Shown here: positions 23,933 to 32,566 of the stretch, one piece after another | Numbering within the stretch: the stretch's first letter is position 1 | Layout of the letters: each line of letters opens with the position of its first letter | Source: Aminobacter aminovorans | Lineage (GTDB): Bacteria; Pseudomonadota; Alphaproteobacteria; Rhizobiales; Rhizobiaceae | NCBI RefSeq assembly: GCF_900445235.1 | Contig: NZ_UFSM01000001.1 | Coordinates: forward strand, 3,363,501 to 3,427,500 | Direction: 5' to 3' | Length of the DNA: 64,000 nt | Program-made: the position numbers and the translations under genes | The notes under the pieces: model-generated | Told to the model about the DNA's origin: nothing | Seen by the model: the letters and a program-made list of their open reading frames with translations, nothing else | The model's database searches: none

Positions 23933-26533
23933 CTAGCCCTCGAGCACTTCTTTGACGACCGTCGCCAGTTGCTTGAGTGAGAACGGCTTGGGCAGGAAGC
24001 CGAACTGCGCATCTGCCGGCAGGTTCTTGGCAAAGGCGTCTTCGGCATAACCGGAGACAAAGACGAAGCGGATGTCGGGCTGACGCTTGCGCAGCTCGCC
24101 AAGCAGTGTCGGCCCATCCATCTCGGGCATCACCACATCCGACACGACGATATCGATCTGGCCCTTGAGCTCGTCGAATATCTCGAGCGCCTCGACGCCC
24201 GACGACGCCTCGTGCACGGTGTAGCCGCGCGAGGTCAGCGCCCTCACCCCGCCCATGCGCACGGCATCCTCATCCTCGACCAGAAGCACGGTTGCCGAAC
24301 CGGAAAGGTCCTTGGCGACATTGGCTTGTGCCGCCTCCGGCTGCTTGGCGGCCACTGGCGCTGCAACCTCACCGTCGGACCTGGCCTCTTCCGCCTGTAC
24401 CGGCCTGGCGACGTGGCGCGGCAGGAAGATGCGGAACACGGTCCCCTTGCCGACCTCGGAGTCGCAATAAATGAAACCACCGGTCTGCTTGATGATGCCA
24501 TAGACCATCGACAGACCCAGGCCGGTGCCCTTGCCGACCTCCTTGGTGGTGAAGAACGGCTCGAATATCTTCTTCAGCACCTCCGGCGCGATGCCGCTGC
24601 CGGTGTCCTCGACTTCGACCACGACATAGTCGGCAGGCACCATCTCACGATAGCCATAGGCCTTGCACTCCTCGGCAGGCACGTTCTTGGTGCGGATCAT
24701 CAGATCGCCGCCGTCAGGCATCGCGTCGCGCGCATTGACGGCGAGGTTGACAACCACCTGCTCGAACTGGCCGATATCGGCCCGAACCGGCCACAGATCG
24801 CGGCCATGATCGATCTTGAGCTTGATGCTGTTGCCGACGAGGCGCGCCACCAGCGTGCGCAGATCGGCGAGCACGTCGGTGAGGCTCAGCACCTCGGGAC
24901 GCAGCGTCTGCTTGCGCGAGAACGCCAGTAACTGCCTGACCAGAGAGGCGGCGCGGTTGGCGTTCTGCTTGATGTTCATGATGTCGGGGAAGGACGGGTC
25001 CGACGGACGATGATTGGTCAGCAGCAGGTCAGACGCCATGATGATGGCGGTCAGCACGTTGTTGAAGTCATGTGCGATGCCGCCGGCGAGCTGTCCCACC
25101 GCCTGCATCTTCTGGCTCTGCGCCATCTGGTTTTCGAGCGCCTTCTGCTCAGTGGTCTCGACCGCATAGACGATTGCCGCCTCTTCGGCGCCCTCGGCAT
25201 CCGACCCGTCGGCAACCGCATTGACGTAGAAGCGCATGTGGCGCTCCTCATTGTCGGGCATTACGGTGTCGATGGGCGCAATGTCGGCCTGGCGCTGATG
25301 TGCCCTCTCGAGAGCGGCTGCGAACGCTGCGCGGTCACGATCGTGGATGACGGTATCGAGACGGACCTTGCGGTCGACGGCATCCCGGTCGACGACAGAC
25401 GAAAACAGCGACAGGAACGGCGCGTTGGTGCGCAGGATCCGGCCATTGTGATCGACGCCGGCAATAGCCATCGGCGTCGAATTGAAGAAGCGCGTGAAGC
25501 GAACCTCCGAAGCACGCAACTGCGCCGACGAATCCTCGCCTTGGGTGCGGTTGAGCACGATCGTGCGCGTCGGCCCGTTGATGCCTTCGCGGCTCGCCGA
25601 GACGCGATGCATGAAGCGTACCGGCAACGCCTCGCCGGCGATGGTCGCCAGATCGAGATCGATGACGGCGTTGCGCGTGGTTCCCGGATCGGCCTTGACC
25701 GAGCGGACGAGCGCCATGCCGTCGCCGGCGACGACCTCATCCAGGGTGATGGCACCGGGCGTGAAGCTTGCCAGGTCGATGCCGAGCCATTCGGCCAGCG
25801 TCGCATTGACATAGGTGATGCGGCCTTCCTGATCGGCGGAGAAGAAACCGGCCGGGGCGTGATCGAGGTGATCGATGGCCTGCTGCAGGTCGAGGAAAAA
25901 CCGCTCCTGCTCGGCTCTTTCAGGAGAAATGTCGGCAAGTTGCCAGGCATTCAGCGGCTGACGCTGGCTGGGTACGTTGAAGGCGCGGGCCCGCACGCGG
26001 TACCAGCGCGCGCCGGGTGCTGCCCCCGGACGAATGGATTGGGCAAGGCGGAACTCGCCATCGTTGGCCTCGCCGTCACGCAAGCCGGATGCCAGCTGCG
26101 TGATCGTCGATGACGCTTCGGGCACATCCGACAACAGGCCCTCGACCGTTTTCAGGTCCGAAGCCGTCGTTGCACCGGTCATGTCGGCATAGGCGCGGTT
26201 GGCGTAGACGACGCGGCCTTTGACGTCGGTAAGGAGCAAGCCTTGTGACATCGAGTCGACAAAGGCCTTGGAAAGGCCATCGGCCGGCGAGCGCGGCGCC
26301 ATCTGGACGAAGCCGATGGCGGTGGCGAAGAGATAACCGACGCCGATCATCGCAAGCACCCCAAGCATGCCCACCAGGAACGGATCGCCGAGGCGTTCGC
26401 GAAAGAGGCCAAAGATGATCGCCGATCCGGTCAAGACGACGATGAAGATGATCAGCCGGGTGATGGCATCGGGGCGCGCTGCCTGATCCACGATCGGAAC
26501 CGGATAGAAGTCGTTGCGCGTTTCCTTGGCCAT
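23933..26533 (-). CDS. cckA: Cell-cycle hybrid histidine kinase CckA
   Basis: Bifunctional kinase/phosphatase that, through ChpT, controls the cell-cycle regulator CtrA in alphaproteobacteria. The 866-residue protein has two membrane helices (about 25-45 and 52-75), PAS-type sensory domains through about residue 460, the dimerisation/phosphoacceptor helix GGIAHDFNN with H488, an HATPase domain ending with [12 protein letters not shown], and a C-terminal receiver with D799 in [12 protein letters not shown]. Domain order and length match CckA exactly. The ATG at 26533 starts [13 protein letters not shown]. Likely essential. Its neighbours are not known partners. Confidence 0.93.
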   Translation of the reverse strand: MAKETRNDFYPVPIVDQAARPDAITRLIIFIVVLTGSAIIFGLFRERLGDPFLVGMLGVLAMIGVGYLFATAIGFVQMAPRSPADGLSKAFVDSMSQGLLLTDVKGRVVYANRAYADMTGATTASDLKTVEGLLSDVPEASSTITQLASGLRDGEANDGEFRLAQSIRPGAAPGARWYRVRARAFNVPSQRQPLNAWQLADISPERAEQERFFLDLQQAIDHLDHAPAGFFSADQEGRITYVNATLAEWLGIDLASFTPGAITLDEVVAGDGMALVRSVKADPGTTRNAVIDLDLATIAGEALPVRFMHRVSASREGINGPTRTIVLNRTQGEDSSAQLRASEVRFTRFFNSTPMAIAGVDHNGRILRTNAPFLSLFSSVVDRDAVDRKVRLDTVIHDRDRAAFAAALERAHQRQADIAPIDTVMPDNEERHMRFYVNAVADGSDAEGAEEAAIVYAVETTEQKALENQMAQSQKMQAVGQLAGGIAHDFNNVLTAIIMASDLLLTNHRPSDPSFPDIMNIKQNANRAASLVRQLLAFSRKQTLRPEVLSLTDVLADLRTLVARLVGNSIKLKIDHGRDLWPVRADIGQFEQVVVNLAVNARDAMPDGGDLMIRTKNVPAEECKAYGYREMVPADYVVVEVEDTGSGIAPEVLKKIFEPFFTTKEVGKGTGLGLSMVYGIIKQTGGFIYCDSEVGKGTVFRIFLPRHVARPVQAEEARSDGEVAAPVAAKQPEAAQANVAKDLSGSATVLLVEDEDAVRMGGVRALTSRGYTVHEASSGVEALEIFDELKGQIDIVVSDVVMPEMDGPTLLGELRKRQPDIRFVFVSGYAEDAFAKNLPADAQFGFLPKPFSLKQLATVVKEVLEG

Positions 26534-26742
26534 GCCCTTGCGAGTCTCTCCGGCTCCCTCTTACCGGAGCGGTTGAATCACATTCTCCTTACCGGGAAAA
26601 GGCCTAGCCACAAAAAGGCGGTGCAAGCCCGGGGCAAGATCATGCGCTTAGCGTCAATCGCGCCTGTATTGCACGAATGGCAACTTGCCGTGCGCGACAG
26701 CTAGGCGTTAGTGTCGCCCGGGCGCGGCGACGGGGGTAAGAC

Positions 26743-27480
26743 ATGTTTGAATGGCTCGATAACGTAGCAGGACCTGGATATACGGCGGCGGTGCTGTGGA
26801 CTTTTGCCGCCCTTGTGCTGCTGGTCATCGTGCTCGTCATCGTCAAGCTGGTCCGCAGCCTGACCTTCGGCACCTTCGTTGCAGGCGGCAGAAACAGGAA
26901 GACGCGCCTCGCCGTCATGGACGCGACTGCGATCGACAGCCAGCGGCGGCTCGTACTGGTGCGCCGCGACGACATCGAACATCTGCTGCTGATCGGCGGG
27001 CCGACCGACGTCGTGGTGGAAACCGACATACGCATGACCGCACCGCGCCGCCCGGCATTGACCGGCACGGAAGCGGTGCAGCAAGCGCCCCAGGCGCCTC
27101 GCCCGCAGCAGGCCCCACAGCAGCCGGTCCCTCGCCCGGCAGCGCCGGCAACTGCCAGGCCGCAACAGCAGCAGCCAGCACCAGCGCCGATCCAGCCACG
27201 CCCGGCACCACCCAAGATGCCCTTGGCTTCGGCGCCGCTGATCGCGAACAGCCCGGATCCGAAAACCTATGTTGCGCCAAGCTATTCGGCTCCTGCGCGA
27301 CCTGCACCCGCGCCCGTCGCTTCACCATCGCCGCGCGACCTCATCGATGACACGTTGATGAAGGAGCTTGAGGTTTCGCTCGACGACAAGCCGCAGGCCA
27401 AACCGGCAAAGGCTGTCGATCCGTCGCTCGATGACGAAATGGCGAAGCTGCTTGGCGAACTTACGAGTCACAAGCGGTAA
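26743..27480 (+). CDS. FliO-like membrane protein with proline-rich tail
   Basis: A 245-residue protein with one strong transmembrane helix (about 15-36, AVLWTFAALVLLVIVLVIVK) followed by a short cytoplasmic domain, LAVMDATAIDSQRRLVLVRR and EHLLLIGGPTDVVVE, that is the signature of FliO, a helper of the flagellar export gate. After about residue 105 it becomes Pro/Gln/Ala-rich and apparently disordered. No flagellar genes are nearby, so a FliO-like membrane protein of other function is possible. ATG after GGGGGTAAGAC; ends in a bidirectional terminator facing dksA. Confidence 0.65.
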   Translation: MFEWLDNVAGPGYTAAVLWTFAALVLLVIVLVIVKLVRSLTFGTFVAGGRNRKTRLAVMDATAIDSQRRLVLVRRDDIEHLLLIGGPTDVVVETDIRMTAPRRPALTGTEAVQQAPQAPRPQQAPQQPVPRPAAPATARPQQQQPAPAPIQPRPAPPKMPLASAPLIANSPDPKTYVAPSYSAPARPAPAPVASPSPRDLIDDTLMKELEVSLDDKPQAKPAKAVDPSLDDEMAKLLGELTSHKR

Positions 27481-27510
27481 GCTCGCTCGACGATCCAGCG
27501 TGCGGACAAG

Positions 27511-27539
27511 AAAAAAGGCGGCCGAAGCCGCCTTTTTTT
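27511..27539. terminator. Bidirectional terminator between fliO-like and dksA genes
   Basis: AAAAAA-GGCGGC-CGAA-GCCGCC-TTTTTTT: a 6-bp stem flanked by A and T runs serves both converging genes. Confidence 0.9.
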
Positions 27540-27557
27540 GTTTTTGCCGTTCCGCGA

Positions 27558-27974
27558 TCAGTCGTCGCGATAGACTTTTTCGCGGCGCTCGTGACGCTCC
27601 TGAGCCTCAATCGACAGCGTAGCGATCGGACGTGCGTCCAGTCGCTTCAGCGAAATCGGTTCACCCGTCTCCTCGCAATAACCGTAGGTACCCTCGTCAA
27701 TCCTCTGCAGGGCCGAGTCGATCTTGGAGATCAACTTCCGTTGACGGTCGCGTGCCCTGAGTTCAATGGCACGGTCGGTCTCGGACGATGCGCGATCGGC
27801 AAGATCCGGATGGTTGGCGTTTTCCTGCTGAAGTATTTCGAGGGTTTCGCGAGCTTCGCGGAGGATGTCGTTCTTCCAGGCAACCAACTTAGCTCTGAAG
27901 TAAGACTTTTGCCGCTCGTTCATGAACGGCTCCTCATCGGAGGGCACGTAGCCAAGAGTAACGGTATCGTTCAT
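27558..27974 (-). CDS. dksA: RNA polymerase-binding protein DksA, cysteine-poor type
   Basis: Binds the RNA polymerase secondary channel and, with ppGpp, adjusts transcription of stable RNA and stress genes. The 138-residue protein starts MNDTVTLGYVPSDEEPFMNE and has the coiled-coil domain followed by the zinc-finger-like region GYCEETGEPISLKRLDARP. Only the first of the four usual zinc cysteines is present (C100); Thr103, Ser121 and Ala124 replace the rest, so zinc is unlikely to be bound in the usual way. Such forms are usual in rhizobia. Start at the ATG at 27974; a GTG three codons earlier is possible. Confidence 0.93.
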   Translation of the reverse strand: MNDTVTLGYVPSDEEPFMNERQKSYFRAKLVAWKNDILREARETLEILQQENANHPDLADRASSETDRAIELRARDRQRKLISKIDSALQRIDEGTYGYCEETGEPISLKRLDARPIATLSIEAQERHERREKVYRDD

Positions 27975-28216
27975 TCGACTCACCCGACAACCCCGTTTTG
28001 GCGCCTATATATTCGCGGGCCAAGCCCCACACAAGCGTATTCATCGAAAAGTTTGCGCCGCCCACAACGTCGTGATTCGGACGTGGCAAGAGCGCAACTC
28101 TCTGCCAAGGAACGCGCAACGGCACCGTCCGGTTGCAAGGCGCCCGACGCTTGGCTACATCCTGAGGGGACAGTTGGCGCAGGCTCGTCGCCAGATCGGG
28201 CTTCCAGGAGCAACAT

Positions 28217-28720
28217 TTGGGCAAGCTCTACCTTCTACGACACGCCAAGGCCGGATGGGCCCTGCCCGGCGTCAGGGATTTCGACCGGCCGCTCGACGCC
28301 ACCGGCATTGCGGATGCGGAAGCGACCGGCACGGCGATGCGCGCCAACGGCTATGTGCCGGAACTCACGCTCTGCTCCAATGCCCGGCGGGCCCGCGAAA
28401 CCCTGGAAGGCCTGGCAGGCCATACGGACACCGGTCGGGTCGTCTTCACCGACGATCTCTACAGCGCCGATGCCGCCGGCTACTTCGACAAGATACGCGA
28501 GAATGGCCGGCATGGCTCGATCCTGGTCATTGGCCACAACCCGATGATGGAAGACCTCGCCATGGCTGTTTCAGGCGACGGCGACCAGGCGGCGCTACAT
28601 ACGCTGCAGACCGGCTTCCCGACCTCGGGCCTCGCCGTGATCCGCTTCGAAGGCGAGCTTTCCGGCGCCGAACTCGGCCATGGCTATCTCGAGGCGTTTC
28701 TGACGCCTGCCGATCTTTGA
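28217..28720 (+). CDS. SixA-like histidine phosphatase
   Basis: A 167-residue member of the histidine phosphatase superfamily. The catalytic LLRHAKAGW (R8-H9) opens the protein and the second histidine is in VIGHNPMMEDLA. Length and motif match SixA, which removes phosphate from histidine-phosphorylated signalling proteins in E. coli. The TTG start has CAGGAGC about 7 bases upstream. It is followed 66 bases later by the YcjX/YcjF pair in the same direction. Whether it acts on a phosphorelay protein here is not known. Confidence 0.88.
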   Translation: MGKLYLLRHAKAGWALPGVRDFDRPLDATGIADAEATGTAMRANGYVPELTLCSNARRARETLEGLAGHTDTGRVVFTDDLYSADAAGYFDKIRENGRHGSILVIGHNPMMEDLAMAVSGDGDQAALHTLQTGFPTSGLAVIRFEGELSGAELGHGYLEAFLTPADL

Positions 28721-28786
28721 AGCCGGCCACCATTTCAAATCCCTGCACCGGCACCTATATCCGGCGCGACCGCAGGGGATCGACGA

Positions 28787-30259
28787 TTGGCGTCTCTGAC
28801 CAGCTTTACCGATGAGGCGCGCATTGCGCTCGATACATTTTCCGGCCGTGCCGCTGGGCTTTTCTCGCCGTCACTGCGGCTGGGCGTGACCGGCTTGTCG
28901 CGGGCCGGCAAGACCGTTTTCATCACGTCCTTCGTGCACAATCTGATCCATGGCGGCCGGCTGCCGCTGTTTGAGGCGCAGAAATCGGGGCGCATATCGC
29001 GGGCTTTCCTCGAGGAACAGCCCGACGACGCCGTGCCGCGCTTCCAGTACGAAGATCATGTCGCCGCCCTCGTCGGCCATCGCATCTGGCCTGACTCCAC
29101 CCGCGCCATCTCGGAACTCAGGCTGACCATAGAATTCGAGTCCGCTTCGGGCTGGAACCGCATGTTTTCAGCAGGAAGACTGTCGGTCGACCTCGTCGAT
29201 TATCCGGGCGAATGGCTGCTCGACCTGCCGCTGCTCGGCAAGAGTTACGACGACTTCTCCAGCGAGGCTTTCGAGCTCGCGCGCCTGCCGGTTCGCGCCG
29301 ATCTGTCGGAAGCCTGGCGCGAGCTTGCCGCCACAGTAAAGCCCGAGGCGGATGCCGACGAGATGACCGCGCGGCGGCTGTTCGAGAGCTTCGCTGCCTA
29401 TCTCAAAGCCTGCAAGGACGACGAGCGCGCCTTGTCGACGCTGCCGCCCGGACGTTTCCTGATGCCTGGCGACCTCGAGGGATCGCCGGCGCTGACATTC
29501 GCACCGCTTCCTGGTCTCAGCCAGCGCGCGCGGCCAGGATCGCTGCATGCGATGATGGAGCGGCGCTACGAGGCCTATAAGACGCATGTGGTGAAACCGT
29601 TCTTTCGCGAGCACATCGCACGCCTCGACCGCCAGATCGTGCTGATCGATGCGATGCAGGCGCTGAATGCCGGCCCCGGCGCCATTGCCGACCTCGAGCG
29701 CGCGGTGACGGAAATCCTCGCCTGCTTCCGCCCGGGACGGGGCAATCTCCTGACCGACCTGTTTTCCCGACGTATCGACCGCATCCTGGTCGCTGCAACC
29801 AAGGCCGATCATCTCCACCACGAGAGCCATGACAGGCTGCAGTCTATCGTGCGGCGGCTTGCCGACCGCGCCGTTGCGCGGGCCAATCTCTCAGGCGCGA
29901 AGGTCGACGTGCTGGCGCTTGCCGCCGTACGCGCCACCCGCGAAGGCACCGTCAAGCAGGGCCGCGACACCCTGCCCGTCATCATCGGAACACCGATCGA
30001 AGGCGAGACGATCGGCAAGGAACGTTTCGATGGCAACAGCGAAACTGCGATATTTCCCGGCGACTTACCGGAGAAAGCCGATGTCGTCTTTCAGGATTTC
30101 GGCACCAATCACCGCCAGGATTCCACCGATCCGACGATCCGTTTCGTGCGCTTCCGCCCACCCAGGCTGGAGCGCACCGCAGAAGGGGCGACGCTATCCC
30201 TGCCGCACATCCGGCTCGACCGCGCCCTGCAATTCCTCATCGGAGACCATCTCGCATGA
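28787..30259 (+). CDS. YcjX family (DUF463) GTPase-like protein
   Basis: A 490-residue P-loop protein. The G1 motif TGLSRAGKT is at 35-43 and VDLVDYPGEWLLDLPLL resembles a G3 region. ATKADHLHHE fits the NKxD-like base-binding place (TKAD). YcjX is an envelope-stress-induced protein of unknown function in E. coli, next to ycjF, as here. Start at a TTG preceded by AGGGGAT. The stop overlaps the next start by four bases (ATGA), so the two are coupled. Confidence 0.9.
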   Translation: MASLTSFTDEARIALDTFSGRAAGLFSPSLRLGVTGLSRAGKTVFITSFVHNLIHGGRLPLFEAQKSGRISRAFLEEQPDDAVPRFQYEDHVAALVGHRIWPDSTRAISELRLTIEFESASGWNRMFSAGRLSVDLVDYPGEWLLDLPLLGKSYDDFSSEAFELARLPVRADLSEAWRELAATVKPEADADEMTARRLFESFAAYLKACKDDERALSTLPPGRFLMPGDLEGSPALTFAPLPGLSQRARPGSLHAMMERRYEAYKTHVVKPFFREHIARLDRQIVLIDAMQALNAGPGAIADLERAVTEILACFRPGRGNLLTDLFSRRIDRILVAATKADHLHHESHDRLQSIVRRLADRAVARANLSGAKVDVLALAAVRATREGTVKQGRDTLPVIIGTPIEGETIGKERFDGNSETAIFPGDLPEKADVVFQDFGTNHRQDSTDPTIRFVRFRPPRLERTAEGATLSLPHIRLDRALQFLIGDHLA

Positions 30260-31338
30260 GCGCTCCCAGAAAGCCCGCCGCCTTTCGCATCGAACCGGAA
30301 CCGGCAACGCAAGAGATGGCGGCTGCTCAAACACCTTCCTTGGCGCCACCGCGCAAGCCGCGCGCTTTGGCGGCCGAAACCGCTGTCGTGACACCGGCCG
30401 CGTTCGATGTCTTCGAGGAAGCCGACATTGCCGCCGCAGAACCGCCACCGGCAACCGCGTCCAAACGCAGCTCGCGCATCGGCGCGATCTTCCTGACAGC
30501 ATTCGGCATCCTGATCTCGCTCGGTGTCGGGCTCTGGACCGACAAGCTGATCCGCGATCTGTTTACGCGCGCCGACTGGCTCGGCTGGTTGGCGGTGGGT
30601 GCCGCCGTCATCGCGGCATCAGCGCTCGTCGTCATCCTCTTGCGCGAAATTCTGGCGGTGTTCCGGCTGGCTTCGGTCGAACGCCTGCGCGGTCGGGCCA
30701 ATGACGCCATCGCGCGCAACGACCCCGGCGCTGCCCGCAACGTCGTCGACGAATTGTCGAACCTTCTGGCGACGAAGCCTGAAACGGCCGTGGGTCGACG
30801 TGCGCTCGCCGATTTGCGCGGCGAGGTGATCGACGGCGCCGACCTCGTGCGGCTCGCCGAAGCCGAGATACTGGCACCTCTCGACGCGCGGGCGAAGATC
30901 CTCATCCTGGACGCCGCCAAACGCGTGTCGCTGGTGACGGCGGTCAGCCCGCGCGCGCTCGTCGACATCGCCTATGTCATGTTCGAAGCCGGTCGCCTGA
31001 TCCGGCGCCTGTCCGAACTTTACGGTGGCAGGCCAGGTACGCTCGGCTTCTTCCGCCTCGCCCGCTCGGCCCTTGCCCATCTCGCTGTCACCGGATCGAT
31101 CGCCGTAGGCGACAGTTTCGTTCAGCAGCTTGTCGGCCATGGCCTTGCCGCCAAAGTGTCTGCCAAGCTCGGAGAAGGCGTGGTCAACGGCATGATGACG
31201 GCCCGCATCGGCATCGCGGCGATGGAGACGGCGCGCCCGCTGCCCTTCGCTGCCGTCAAGCGTCCAGGCATGGGCGATTTCCTCACCGCACTCACCACCT
31301 TCGCCACCAAAGACAAGGCTGCAGAAAAGGCCAAATAG
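30256..31338 (+). CDS. YcjF family (TIGR01620/DUF697) membrane protein
   Basis: A 360-residue inner-membrane protein. The first 70 residues are Pro/Ala-rich and cytosolic; two adjacent membrane helices follow (about 73-92 and 108-130), then a helical domain ending in the DUF697 region with AVGDSFVQQLVGHGLAAKVSAKLGEG-type text (KLGEGVVNGMMTARIGIAAM). It is the constant partner of YcjX. Together they may respond to envelope stress; the function is not established. Confidence 0.88.
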   Translation: MSAPRKPAAFRIEPEPATQEMAAAQTPSLAPPRKPRALAAETAVVTPAAFDVFEEADIAAAEPPPATASKRSSRIGAIFLTAFGILISLGVGLWTDKLIRDLFTRADWLGWLAVGAAVIAASALVVILLREILAVFRLASVERLRGRANDAIARNDPGAARNVVDELSNLLATKPETAVGRRALADLRGEVIDGADLVRLAEAEILAPLDARAKILILDAAKRVSLVTAVSPRALVDIAYVMFEAGRLIRRLSELYGGRPGTLGFFRLARSALAHLAVTGSIAVGDSFVQQLVGHGLAAKVSAKLGEGVVNGMMTARIGIAAMETARPLPFAAVKRPGMGDFLTALTTFATKDKAAEKAK

Positions 31339-31410
31339 ACGAAGCATTAACCATTCTTGGTCATGGTCCTTTCAGCTAATCGTTCCAGTTTCCTGCTGTC
31401 GGGTGTGCCC

Positions 31411-31965
31411 ATGAAGCGCTTGTTGTTGTCCGCTGTCCTGCCTGCCGTGGCCATGGCACTGCCTTCCGTCGCGCATGCCGACACGGTCAAGGGAGCCGAG
31501 CGCGACAAGAAGTTCTTCAAGACGGTCGAAGGCGAATGGGTCGGCCCGGGCGAAATCGTCGCCGGAAAGTACAAGGGCACCAAGTTCACCTGCAATTTCA
31601 CCGGCTCGACTCCCGATGGCAAGGTCGGCATGTCGCTCGACGGCGGCTGCCGCGTCGGCGTCTTCACTCAGAAGATGTCGGCAACGATCGAGCAGAAGGG
31701 CCGCAGCGGCTACCGAGGCAAGTTCCTCGACGGGTCCGAAGGTAAAGGCCTCGACATCATCTCTGGCAGTGTCGTCGACGGACGCAAGGTCATCCTGTCG
31801 CTCAACCGCAACCAGCTCAACGGTGTCATGCAGGCGCGCATGCCAGACGACAATCTGATGCACGTCACCGTCTCGGTGCGCGTCGACAAGCAGTTGGTGC
31901 CGGTCATCGGGATGAAACTGTCGCGTGTCGATGGCACGGCCGTCGGCGCCATCGCCAAGAACTGA
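31411..31965 (+). CDS. Secreted hypothetical protein
   Basis: A 184-residue protein with a signal peptide (MKRLLLSAVLPAVAMALPSV, cut after AHA). The mature part begins DTVKGAERDKKFFKTVEGEW and is rich in beta-strand patterns: GEIVAGKYKGTKFTCNF, GGCRVGVFTQKM, KFLDGSEGKGLDIISG. Two cysteines (in FTCNF and GGCRV) could pair in the periplasm. The repeated Gly-Lys strands recall lipocalin-like barrels but I cannot name a family. The frame is open upstream to a GTG at 31357; the ATG at 31411 is preferred because the signal peptide begins there. Lies 72 bases after ycjF. Confidence 0.7.
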   Translation: MKRLLLSAVLPAVAMALPSVAHADTVKGAERDKKFFKTVEGEWVGPGEIVAGKYKGTKFTCNFTGSTPDGKVGMSLDGGCRVGVFTQKMSATIEQKGRSGYRGKFLDGSEGKGLDIISGSVVDGRKVILSLNRNQLNGVMQARMPDDNLMHVTVSVRVDKQLVPVIGMKLSRVDGTAVGAIAKN

Positions 31966-31984
31966 TTCTTCATTCCCGCAAATA

Positions 31985-32015
31985 AAAAGGGCGACACCTG
32001 TGGTGCCGCCCTTTT
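31985..32015. terminator. Bidirectional terminator
   Basis: AAAAGGGCG-A-CACC / GGTG-C-CGCCCTTTT around a 3-base loop lies between the converging secreted-protein and lipoprotein genes, with A and T runs at the two ends. Confidence 0.88.
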
Positions 32016-32033
32016 CGTTCAAGCGTTGAAGAA

Positions 32034-32300
32034 TCAGCCCTTGATGGCCGTCAGCAGGTCGTCATAGGCCTTGCAGGCCTCTTCAGAAGTCGTCGCCCCG
32101 GTGTATTTGGAGGCAACTTCCTGCACCTTCGTGGACAGCTCGGCTGCCTTGGCCGGGTCCTTGGTGATGGCTTCCTGCAGCGCGGTCGCAACTTCCTGGC
32201 TCTTCTTGGTCAGAACCTCGGCGGTGCATTCCGGCGCCTTCGAGCAGGCCGAGAGGCCAAGTGCGGCGACGCCGAGCACGGCAAACAGCATATTTTTCAT
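32034..32300 (-). CDS. Small lipoprotein
   Basis: An 88-residue lipoprotein. MKNMLFAVLGVAALGLSAC ends in the lipobox LSAC, so the mature protein begins at the cysteine (C19). The rest (KAPECTAEVLTKKSQEVATA and on to EEACKAYDDLLTAIKG) is predicted helical with two further cysteines that may form a disulfide. The strong AGGAG site 8-9 bases upstream sets the ATG at 32300. Function unknown; it resembles small outer-membrane lipoproteins of rhizobia. Confidence 0.78.
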   Translation of the reverse strand: MKNMLFAVLGVAALGLSACSKAPECTAEVLTKKSQEVATALQEAITKDPAKAAELSTKVQEVASKYTGATTSEEACKAYDDLLTAIKG

Positions 32301-32566
32301 GTCAGTCTTCTCCTCGTAGCCGGCAAAAAAGCGCCGGCGGCAGTTCAACCCCACGCTGGTCGAAACCACGCCCGCCTTAGCGTCAAGCCATGTCACACGC
32401 AATGGCAGGTTGTGGGGCCAGAGGCATTGGCATACCGATTCGGCGACAATGTTGTGGCAAGATGTTTCGACAGGCAGCTCGGGCTGTTCGGCAGCGTTCG
32501 AAGCACCTATCTTGGCACTTTCCCACCAAGCGGCGTCCGCCGCGCAAGCAAGGATCGACAAGGCGC

